A stretch of DNA of 64,000 bases, from NCBI GenBank assembly GCA_024349245.1, contig JALDNG010001367.1:7501-71500 (forward strand), in the 5' to 3' direction. This document shows, one piece after another, positions 55,707-64,000 of the stretch; position 1 is the first letter of the stretch, and the number at the start of each line of letters is the position of its first letter. The notes under the pieces were generated by a model that saw nothing but the letters and a program-made list of their open reading frames with translations, did not search any database and was not told the DNA's origin. Origin of the DNA: Neodontobutis hainanensis. Taxonomy: Eukaryota; Chordata; Actinopteri; Gobiiformes; Odontobutidae. Both the position numbers and the translations under genes were made by a program.

Positions 55707-57457
55707 GTGTTCAGTTTGTGCCGGTGAAGAGTGAAGAAGAGCTGGGCCCCAGTCCGGAGCCCCCCCACATTAAAGAGGAACCAGAGGAAGAACAGCTGCA
55801 GGAGTTCCCTCCTGTCTGTGTGAAAAGTGAAGATGATGAAGACAAGTCCTCTGTGCTTCATCAAAGAGCACCTGAGGAGAACCGAGAGGAAACTAATGGA
55901 GAGGACTGTGGAGCAGAAGCAGGCTGCAGCTCAGATCCACTCACACTTTTACACTCAGACTCTGAGCACACGGACCACTCTGACGACTGGACTCAGGAGC
56001 AGACTCAGGGGAAAAGAAGGTTCTCACTGATGAACCCTGAGTCCTCTGTGAGAGACGTGGGAGGAAACCTCAAAAAACACAAGTGCTCTAAATGTGGGAA
56101 GAGGTTTCCTCGTAAATCTGAGTTACAGAGACATGTGTTGATTCACACAGAAGAGAAACCTTACAGATGCTCAGTTTGTGGGCGAAAATGTCGACTCAAG
56201 AAACAACTGGAGTTACACATGAGAATTCACACAGGAGAGAAACCCCACACCTGTTCTGTTTGTGGAAGTGGTTATGGAAGGAAAAGTACTCTGAGGAAAC
56301 ATATGATAATAATCCATTCTAAAGACCAGCCTTTACCGAAAAGTTCCTCAGTGATAAATCAAGACTCGAGACAAAACTCCAATCCACACAAATGCCTTGA
56401 GTGTGGGAAAGAGTATCATTATAATTCAGATTTACAGAAACACATGTTAGTTCACTCAGGAGAAAGGCCTTACAAATGTCCAGTTTGTGAGAAACGTTTC
56501 AGACTCAACAGTATTCTTAAGGACCACATGGTAACTCACACAGGAGAGAAACCTTACAGCTGTTCAGTTTGTGAGAAGAGTTTTGGAAAGAAAAGTACTC
56601 TGAGAAAACATGTGAAAATCCATTCAGAGGCCTGCACTCAGGACCAGTCTTTAGTGGAAAAGTTGTCCACAGTGATGAACCCTGACCCCTCTGTGACAGA
56701 CGTTAGAGGAAACACCAGACGATACAAATGCTCCGAGTGCGAGAAGATGTTTTGGCGTTATGCATATTTAAGAAAACATGTGTTAATGCACACACAGGGG
56801 CCTCACAAATGTCCAGTTTGTGAGAAATATTTCAGTCGTAAAAGTTCTGTTACTAAACATATGAAGTGTCACACAGGAGAGAAACCTTACAGCTGTTCGG
56901 TTTGTGAAAAAACATATAGAAGGAAAAGTACTTTGAGGAAACATATAAAAATCCATTCAGAAGATGGCCCTCAAGTCCAGTCTTCACTAAACAAACGTGT
57001 CACAAAGATGTCCTCTGCGAGAGAAGTGGGAGGAAACGGTAAACGGCACAAATGCTCTGAGTGTGGGAAAGGGTTTAAGCAGAAATCAGATTTACAGAGA
57101 CACGTGTCCATTCACACAGAACAAAAGCCTCACAAATGTTCAGTTTGTGGGAAAGGCTTCAAGCAGAACAATGCACTTAATGATCATATGAGGCTTCACA
57201 CTGGAGAGAAACTTCACACGTGTACAGTCTGTGAGAGAACATATTTACATCAATATGAACTGAGGAAACACATGAGGACCCATTCAGACGACTGCACTCA
57301 GGACCGGGCTCTACAGGAAAAACTCTCAGTAATGATCACTATCGACCGCTCTCTGAGAGATGTTGGAGGAAACCACAAACGCTACAAATGCTCCGAGTGC
57401 GGGAAGAGGTTTTTGCGTTATGCATATCTAAGAAAACATGTGTTAAAGCACGCGTAG
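55707..57457 (+). CDS. ZNF-H last exon: 13-finger C2H2 protein in triplet modules
   Basis: Starts after TCCTGCAG and reads VPVKSEEELGPSPEPP, IKEEPEEEQLQEF, SSVLHQRAPEEN and DPLTLLHSDSE, then 13 fingers in modules of three separated by spacers of about 20-35 residues. Module 1: HKCSKCGKRF, YRCSVCGRKC, HTCSVCGSGY. Module 2: HKCLECGKEY, YKCPVCEKRF, YSCSVCEKSF. Module 3: YKCSECEKMF, HKCPVCEKYF, YSCSVCEKTY. Module 4: HKCSECGKGF, HKCSVCGKGF, HTCTVCERTY. Module 5 keeps only YKCSECGKRF before a TAG. With exon 1 spliced directly to this exon the protein would be about 601 residues. Finger 3 has an H-X4-H ending (HMIIIH). No KRAB domain is seen. Likely a nuclear DNA-binding regulator. Confidence 0.88.
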
Positions 57458-57610
57458 GGGCCTCATAAATGTTAGGTTTGTGAGAAATGTTTCAGTCGGT
57501 AAACTTCACACAAGAGAGAAACCTTACACCCGCTCAGTTTGTGAAAAAAGAAAAGAACGAAGGATAGTCTGAAGACACAGGGAAGTCATTCAGAGGTTTG
57601 TACTTCACTG
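57458..57610 (+). pseudogene. Decayed fingers after the ZNF-H stop
   Basis: Sequence after the stop still matches module 3 of ZNF-H: GGGGCCTCATAAATGTTAGG parallels GGGGCCTCACAAATGTCCAG, and AGAGAAACCTTACACCCGCT parallels the EKPYSCS codons. CAG to TAG created the stop, and CCA to TAG a second one. Further frame breaks follow. Confidence 0.8.
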
Positions 57611-57756
57611 AAAAGATAAATACTGCTCTGTGACTGATGTAAAGGTTTAATACATTTCTCCAGTTTCTTAGAGGCTCCCAGTGCGTGAATGAATCTAAAA
57701 CTCTTGTGTTTTAAAAGCCACTGTAAAGTCTTGTGGAGGTTGGACTCAGTAACACT

Positions 57757-58440
57757 GCAGCAGGTCCGAGAGCTCTGCAGGAGGTCCGAGAGCTCTGCAG
57801 GAGGTCCGAGAGCTCTGCTGCAGGTCCGAGAGCTCTGCAGGTCCGAGAGGTCCGAGCTCTGCAGCAGGTCCGAGAGCTCTGCTGCAGGTCCGAGCTCTGC
57901 AGCAGGTCCGAGCTCTGCAGGAGGTCCGAGAGCTCTGCAGCAGGTCCGAGAGCTCTGCAGCAGGTCCGAGAGCTCTGCTGCAGGTCCGAGAGCTCTGCAG
58001 CAGGTCCGAGCTCTGCAGGAGGTCCGAGAGCTCTGCAGCAGGTCCGAGAGCTCTGCAGGTCCGAGAGCTCTGCAGGAGGTCCGAGAGGTCCGAGCTCTGC
58101 TGCAGGTCCGAGAGCTCTGCAGCAGGTCCGAGAGGTCCGAGCTCTGCTGCAGGTCCGAGAGCTCTGCAGGAGGTCCGAGAGCTCTGCTGCAGGTCCGAGA
58201 GCTCTGCAGGTCCGAGAGGTCCGAGCTCTGCAGCAGGTCCAAGAGCTCTGCTGCAGGTCCGAGAGCTCTGCAGGAGGTCTGAGAGCTCTGCAGGTCCGAG
58301 AGGTCCGAGAGCTCTGCAGCAGGTCCGAGCTCTGCAGCAGGTCCGAGAGCTCTGCTGCAGGTCCGAGAGCTCTGCAGGTCCGAGAGGTCCGAGCTCTGCA
58401 GCAGGTCCAAGAGCTCTGCTGCAGGTCCGAAACCGCAGCA
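57757..58440. repeat. Minisatellite (GCAGGTCCGAGAGCTCT)
   Basis: Units of 9-21 nt built from GAGCTCTGCAG, CAGGTCCGA and GAGGTCCGA combine in irregular order, in the 3' flank of ZNF-H. Frames on both strands (up to 287 codons) are by-products. Confidence 0.94.
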
Positions 58441-59076
58441 GCAGGTCACCTGACTGCCACCTGTCAGGTCACAACACCGCTTCCAGACCTCGTTTTTTCA
58501 GACAGCGCCTGCTGTTTTGAAGATTTTGTAACACCTGAATTAAATTACTGATAGAAGGCAATCTAATATTTTTCCTTTTTAAATAAAATATGCTACAATT
58601 AAATGTATTATTATAGAAAATATTACACATTACTGGGTTATGATTTAATGCATTAAATCTGGTTTATTTCTTACTAATTGTTTTGTAAATAAACTTTTTC
58701 TGTTACTCAAATATTTTTATAGTAATTTATTGTTTTCCTAATTTTTAAGGATTTTTCACATTCTGTAGTTTTGTGTTGGTCACTACACAAACATTAACTC
58801 TATCTTTACAAACAATAAATAATACTGCTCAGTCATTTTCTCACACCAAACTTTATTTTGAAAACATAAAGAAATTTAAACATTGGTTGATAAAAGTCCT
58901 CCTGCCAAAACAACAAAGCATCTATTAAAATCAACTTGCTCTAAAAATAATTTGGAACCAATGCTGACAGATATTATAAAAAATAAATGATACCTTTGCT
59001 TTAAACGTATCATTTTAAATAAGGTGTCCTCCTCCCGCAGCCTGCCCCCTAGTGGCCTCCCCCAGAGCTGCTCTCG
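58441..59076. other. Intergenic between ZNF-H and ZNF-I
   Basis: AT-rich, with no recognised gene or element. Confidence 0.5.
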
Positions 59077-59214
59077 GTCTGTGTTTTTGAACAGGCAGCT
59101 GTCAGGACGCCCCTCTCAGTGAACTCGTGAGGACCCCTGTGTGATTAGCTCTGAAGCTAACTGTGACAAACAGCCCCAAAGCGGAGCCTTAAAGTGAACA
59201 GAGCGCAGTGAAAC
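59077..59214 (+). promoter_or_regulatory. Shared ZNF upstream cassette, copy at ZNF-I
   Basis: Same segment as at the other four first exons, directly before the ZNF-I start codon. Its promoter role is inferred. Confidence 0.6.
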
Positions 59215-59276
59215 ATGGCAGAAGTGAAGCTGAAGGAGGAGACGGAGCTGTGGGACCCACCAAACACCAAACACAG
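59215..59276 (+). CDS. ZNF-I exon 1 (MAEVKLKEE cassette, intact)
   Basis: 62 nt, donor GTCAGAGC, phase 2. The first 40 or so intronic bases (CACCGCCGACAGGGGGCGCA) match ZNF-B intron 1, so B and I are each other's closest relatives here. It joins the exon at 60797 in frame. Confidence 0.78.
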
Positions 59277-59365
59277 GTCAGAGCACCGCCGACAGGGGGC
59301 GCAGGAGACGTTCAGTGTGATTCTGTCACAAAAGAACAGATGTATATAACAGTCACTGGTTTAAA

Positions 59366-60606
59366 CCTGCTCCAATCCAACTAAAACCTGTTCAGATTCA
59401 ACTAAAACCTGTTCAGATCCAACTAAAACCTGTTCAGATCCAACTAAAACCTGTTCAGATCCAACTAAAACCTGTTCAGATCCAACTAAAACCTGTTCAA
59501 ATCCAACTAAAACCTGTTCAGATCCAACTAAAACCTGTTCAGATCCAACTAAAACCTGTTCAGATCCAACTAAAACCTGTTCAGATCCAACTAAAACCTG
59601 TTCAGATCCAACTAAAACCTGTTCAGAGCCAACTAAAACCTGCTCCAATCCAACTAAAACCTGTTCAAATCCAACTAAAACCTGTTCAGATCCAACTAAA
59701 ACCTGTTCAAATCCAACTAAAACCTGCTCCAATCCAACTAAAACCTGTTCAGATCCAACTAAAACCTGTTCAGATCCAACTAAAACCTGTTCAGATCCAA
59801 CTAAAACCTGTTCAAATCCAACTAAAACCTGTTCAAATCCAACTAAAACCTGTTCAAATCCAACTAAAACCTGCTCCAATCCAACTAAAACCTGCTCCAA
59901 TCCAACTAAAACCTGCTCAAATCCAACCAAAACCTGTTCAAATCCAACTAAAACCTGCTCCAATCCAACTAAAACCTGTTCAAATTCAACTAAAACCTGT
60001 TCAAATCCAACTAAAACCTGTTCAAATCCAACTAAAACCTGTTCAAATTCAACTAAAACCTGCTCAAATTCAACTAAAACCTGCTCAAATTCAACTAAAA
60101 CCTGCTCAAATCCAAATAAAACCTGCTCAAATCCTATTGAAACCTGTTCAAATCCAACTAAAACCTGCTCAAATCCAACCAAAACCTGTTCAAATTCAAC
60201 CAAAACCTGTTCAAATTCAACTAAAACCTGTTCAAATCCAACTAAAACCTGTTCAAATCCAACTAAAACCTGCTCCAATCCAACTAAAACCTGTTCAAAT
60301 CCAACTAAAACCTGTTCAAATCCAACTAAAACCTGCTCCAATCCAAATAAAACCTGTTCAAATCCAACTAAAACCTGTTCAAATTCAACTAAAACCTGTT
60401 CAAATCCAACTAAAACCTGCTCCAATCCAAATAAAACCTGTTCAAATCCAACTAAAACCTGTTCAAATCCAACTAAAACCTGTTCAGATCCAACTAAAAC
60501 CTGTTCAAATCCAACTAAAACCTGCTCAAATCCAACTAAAACCTGCTCAAATCCAACTAAAACCTGCTCAAATCCAAATAAAACCTGCTCAAATCCTATT
60601 GAAACC
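59366..60606. repeat. Minisatellite, 21-nt unit (CTAAAACCTGTTCAGATCC)
   Basis: About 59 units in ZNF-I intron 1, with variants TGTTCAAATCC, TGCTCCAATCC and TGCTCAAATTC. Nearly the same unit forms 5400-6395. Confidence 0.95.
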
Positions 60607-60783
60607 TGTTCTAGTCCATGTAAAGCCTGTTCTATTCCATGTAAAGGCTGTTCTAGTCCATGTAAAGGCTGTTCTAGTCCATGTAAAGCCTGTTCTAGTC
60701 CATGTAAAGCCTGTTCTAGTCCATGTAAAGCCTGCTCTAGTCCATGTAAAGCCTGTTCTAGTCCATGTAAAGCCTGTTCTGTT
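60607..60783. repeat. Minisatellite, 21-nt unit (TAGTCCATGTAAAGCCTG)
   Basis: About eight units follow the previous array without a gap, keep its 21-nt period and share the AAA-CCTGTTC core. It is probably a diverged daughter array. Confidence 0.9.
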
Positions 60784-60796
60784 TCTTGTGTATCAG

Positions 60797-60852
60797 TCAG
60801 ATGAAGGAGCCTCAGCAGAAACTCTCTCAGATCCTCGAGGACTCAGACAAAG
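60797..60852 (+). CDS. ZNF-I exon 2 (short, phase 2 to 1)
   Basis: A 56-nt exon between CTTGTGTATCAG and GTACCAC. After exon 1 it reads S-QMKEPQQKLSQILEDSDK-G. Its phases (2 in, 1 out) match those of the E/H linker exon, though the sequence is different. A downstream finger exon would be expected beyond the window or beyond the LINE at 61080; none is seen before 64000. Confidence 0.6.
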
Positions 60853-61079
60853 GTACCACACTCTACATCTCTGCACTGCACAAGACATGTGTACACATCA
60901 CCAGCAGGTCAGAGGTTTGGTCCACCCTAGGAGGAGGTAGAAAGGAGAAAAACAAAAGTGCTAAATACTACTGAAAATAGGCAGATGTAATAATAATATG
61001 AGCGGTTGAGTGTGTACCTACAGCTACAACCAGTGTGAGTGTGAACCTACAGCTACAACCAGTGTAAACCTAACCCTAT

Positions 61080-62223
61080 GATCAATCAGTCTCCATATGT
61101 TGGTGAAATAAGTAAGTTTTGAGTTTGCTTTTGAAAATCTCAACAGAGTCAGATCGTCGCACTTCCACCGGGAGCACATTCCACAAAAATGGGGCTCTAT
61201 AAGAAAAGGCTCTGTAGCAGACTTCTTCTTTATTCGAGGAAGTTGAAGGAGGCGTCCTGAGAGCGAAGGGTACGAGCTGGAGTATACCAGGTGATAAGGT
61301 CAGAGAGGTAAGAGGGCGCGCGTCCACAAAGGATTTTATAGGTTAACAAGAGAACTTTGAAATCAGCTCTAACATGAGGAAGTGTAATGAAGCCAGGACC
61401 GGAGTAATGTGATCAAACTTCCTGGTCTTTGTTAAAAGTCTGGCGGCTGTATTTTGGACCATTTGTAGTCTGTGAGTACTTTTCCTCGGCAGTCCAGAGA
61501 ATAACGCAGTAGTCCAGCCTGGATGTGACAAATGCATGAATGAGAATTTCAGCATCAGCTAAAGAGAGGCAGGAGGGAGTTTTTGAGATATTCCTCAAGT
61601 GAAAAAAGCCCAGTTTAGTGACCTCACTAATGTGCTGCTGCAGAGATAGTGTGGAGTCAAAAATGACACCGAGGTTCCTCACAGTGTTGCGCCAACACAC
61701 AGTTGTTGATCGAGACAGTAAGATTGTTGAACTTGTGCCGATGACTGGCAGGACCAATTAACAAGAGCTCTGTTTTATCCGAGTTCAAATGGAGGAAGTT
61801 TTGATACATCCATGTTTTAATTAAAATGAGGCAGGCCTCTAGACGCATGATGTCAGTATTATTCACTTTTATTGGTAGATACAGCTGTGTATCATCGGCA
61901 TAACAGTGGAAGTTTACTCCATAACATCTGATGATTTGTCCCAATGGTGTAACATATAGTGAAAAAAGTATGGGACCGAGCACAGACCCTTGTGGCACAC
62001 CGAACTTCACTGGTGCCGTGGAGGAGAAGGATTTATTAAAAGAGACAAAATGAGACCTATCACACAGATAGGATTCTAACCAAGAAAGAGCAGAGCCAGA
62101 GATGCCAAAAACATCTTTAAGTCTGTTGATTAGCACTGCAGGATCAATCGTATCAAATGCAGCTGAGATCCAGCAATAACAGTAGAGCCGATGAGTCCTC
62201 GTCCATCTGAAGGAGGAGATCAT
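61080..62223 (-). mobile_element. Rex1/L2-like LINE reverse transcriptase, truncated and frameshifted
   Basis: The minus strand encodes RT motifs: AFDTIDPAVLINRLKDVFGI, VPQGSVLGPILFSLYVTPLG and CYADDTQLYLPI (catalytic YADD), then NLGVIFDSTLSLQQHISEV, VQNTAARLLTKTRKFDHITP and RAPFLWNVLPVEVR near the 3' end. The parts lie in at least three frames, so it is inactive. It lacks the endonuclease and the 5' part. Clade placement (Rex1/L2/CR1-like) is from memory. Confidence 0.85.
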
Positions 62224-62349
62224 TAGTCACTTTGAGTTCCTCTGCTCCTGAGACGCGCTTGCATTGTTCCCTTGGAGACTGAAAGTTGTCACTTGCTTTG
62301 GTTGGTGTTTTGAAATGCGTTTGAGATCATTTATGCTATACTTTTATCA

Positions 62350-63920
62350 GGGGTCTCAGTCAGAGGTGAGGGACTCGAGTCACATGACATATAATAAACA
62401 AACAGCAATAAGATAAAAAATATATATAATTACTGTAACGTCAGCCTCACTAATCGGTGTCTGTGCCTTTAGCGCTGCACAATTCAAACCGCGCCAAAGA
62501 TGGAAGACAGTAATGTTAGTCGAGTGCCACAAATAGTGTCGTTTGGCAAAGGACTTTGAACTGGGCCGTGCCAATAAAAAAAGATTTGCAAGATTCAAAA
62601 TATGCAACGCAAGAATATCTGACGCGACAACCACAACGCGTCAAATTTCATTCGACATTTCAAGAGCCACAAGTAAAGGTAAGAAAGTCTTCTCTTCTAG
62701 TCAGTTTCACTAAGGGCTGTAACGATTACTAATGTAATGAATTAATCTTTTATGTTTGTCATAATTTGGCCTTGGTTGCATATTATGTTTTTTCTTATTA
62801 GAAATGTGGCCATTATCATTACTGATGCGTCCCGTAAAAAGATGTAACGTTATTGAGGAATAACAGTGGCGTAGCCTGAATTTTAATGTTGATAAGCGTC
62901 TTAAAAAGAGCGGGCTGTTCCATTTATTACATGTAGTCTATAATGTCTGTATTAAATGTGCACGTTGTCAAGTGTTTGTGGACTGCGTGTGGAAACTAAA
63001 AGGCATGGCGATTATACCTTACGTCATGACAGGCTAACATGTGATCGCCTACAAATTTCTAAGAGTTTTTTGTTTTTTTTGCACTAATTTTAGAATGAGA
63101 TCTTATATTTGTAAATATTACATTATTAGTAGTATTTATTTCTTTTTATTTTATTTTTTCTTCAGAAATTGGAAGTGCTGCACAATAAACCATTAAAAGT
63201 TTGGAATCTTGATTAAAATACCCAAGTAATCTTATTCCTAAATGACAATGTTCAAAGTACGATCACAGCAAAGATTACATTTTGCATTGGCGTCATGTAT
63301 AAGTATTAAAATGAGAATCATGCCGCTCTAGGATATTGTGTATGTTTGTGTGTTTTACCTTTGATTCTCCAGGAGGCAGAGCGTAAAGATATGGAACAGA
63401 GAAGAGCAAATCAAAGGTGATGAAACTGGGCTGTTCTTAATCCACAAAAAGCAAAATAAATCTACTCATGTCAGCCCTGCTGCCCAGCTCAACCTTTACC
63501 TGTTCACTGTTCCAAACTGCAGTGCACCTGTCGAGCGAGTGTTCAGTCATGGGGAGAGTATCATGCGCCCCAGCGTTCACAGCTTAGTGCCATGTCTTTT
63601 CTGTTTTAACTAAACTGAGTTAGACAGATTGGATTATACATCTTAGACTCTAAATGTTTTGTGTAAACTACACAATTTTATTTTGAAATAATAATGTAGC
63701 ACAGATATGATTCGTATATTGCAAATGTATAATGAATAAGCTACATTATTTATGTTTACATGTTCATCTTTTCTGTGCAAAAATAAATCTGTATCGAAAA
63801 AAATGTACCTCTTTTTATTTTGGTGCTGTGACTTGACTTGAAACTTACCAGGACTCGACTTGACTTGCTTAATTGATCTGAACTGTGACTTGAGACTTGC
63901 TTGGACTTGACCATGTTTGA
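62350..63920 (+). mobile_element. hAT transposon relic
   Basis: A BED-finger-like reading is split over two frames at about 62595-62670 (NARISDATTTT, then SNFIRHFKSHK). A hAT C-terminal dimerisation motif is at about 63520-63580 (CSAPVERVFSHGESIMRPS). Most of the catalytic domain is missing. GACTCGAGTCACATGAC near 62367 and GACTCGACTTGACTTGC near 63850 may be parts of the ends. Boundaries are approximate. Confidence 0.65.
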
Positions 63921-64000
63921 CTCTGCTCCTGATAGCTGGCTACAGCCATGGTGTCCATGATAGAGAAGCTGTATTTAGTCCTGTCCTGCTCTTGCACCAG

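Larger units (their letters stand above)
35090..56060. repeat. Right arm of the large inverted duplication
   Basis: Reverse-complement counterpart of 16380-28070. It is longer because it contains a Harbinger relic plus Tc1 (37227-38882), about 425 bases before ZNF-G (39812-40238), about 2 kb at 43044-45030 and a 5.8 kb minisatellite. It lacks the 485-bp solo LTR. The outer boundary lies in the linker-to-finger transition of ZNF-H (about 56.0-56.1 kb). Confidence 0.92.

Noticed and set aside
59361..60940. 354-codon EQVLVGF frame and 267-codon KPVQIQL frame
   Set aside because: Opposite-strand readings of one 21-nt minisatellite; the real coding part there is only the short exon 60797-60852.
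1..62000. CRISPR array interpretation of the regular repeats
   Set aside because: Units are contiguous or vary continuously, with no unique spacers, and the genome is a eukaryote.
62380..62634. 84-codon minus-strand frame
   Set aside because: It overlaps the BED-like region of the hAT relic on the opposite strand and has no recognisable motif.

Overview
The window looks like nuclear DNA from a teleost fish, most likely a percomorph. I infer this from its C2H2 zinc-finger (ZNF) genes with IKEEPEEEQ-type acidic linkers and from the mix of fish mobile elements (RTE and Rex1-like LINEs, Tc1, PIF-Harbinger, hAT, tRNA-derived SINEs, a solo LTR). Introns, splice signals and extreme minisatellite density rule out a prokaryote. 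The species is not identified.

The window is one C2H2 zinc-finger cluster built around a large interrupted inverted duplication. The left arm is about 16.4-28.1 kb and the right arm about 35.1-56.1 kb. A roughly 7 kb spacer (28.1-35.1 kb) holds two minisatellites and mobile-element debris. Every gene left of centre is on the minus strand and every gene right of centre on the plus strand, so all are transcribed away from the centre.

I use letters for nine gene models. Left side: ZNF-A (2924-5285), relic ZNF-B (6738-8319), ZNF-C (9028-9891), ZNF-D (10766-15347), ZNF-E (15739-19154) and ZNF-F (25333-26448). Right side: ZNF-G (40331-41446), ZNF-H (47923-57457) and ZNF-I (59215 to beyond 60852). 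E pairs with H and F pairs with G across the axis. B, D, E, H and I share one promoter plus first-exon cassette (protein start MAEVKLKEETELWDPP), present five times; ZNF-C has two tandem promoter copies but no first exon. ZNF-A uses a different first exon, resembling a helical N-terminal domain common in fish ZNF proteins. Middle exons have compatible phases (2 in, 1 out), so the cluster behaves like a set of interchangeable exons.

Intron 1 after each cassette carries its own minisatellite: 11-nt units after B, 13-nt after D, 12-13-nt after E and H, 21-nt after I. The E/H array is about 0.42 kb in the left arm and about 5.8 kb in the right. Other arrays sit upstream of genes, in 3' flanks and inside the coding sequence of ZNF-A. 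These arrays create long open frames that are not genes.

The outer parts of the two arms look almost identical wherever I compared them, yet the fingers of F and G differ strongly at DNA-contact positions. A duplication kept similar by gene conversion, or a recent one, with fast turnover inside the finger arrays would explain this. Assembly error in such a repeat-rich palindrome is the main alternative.
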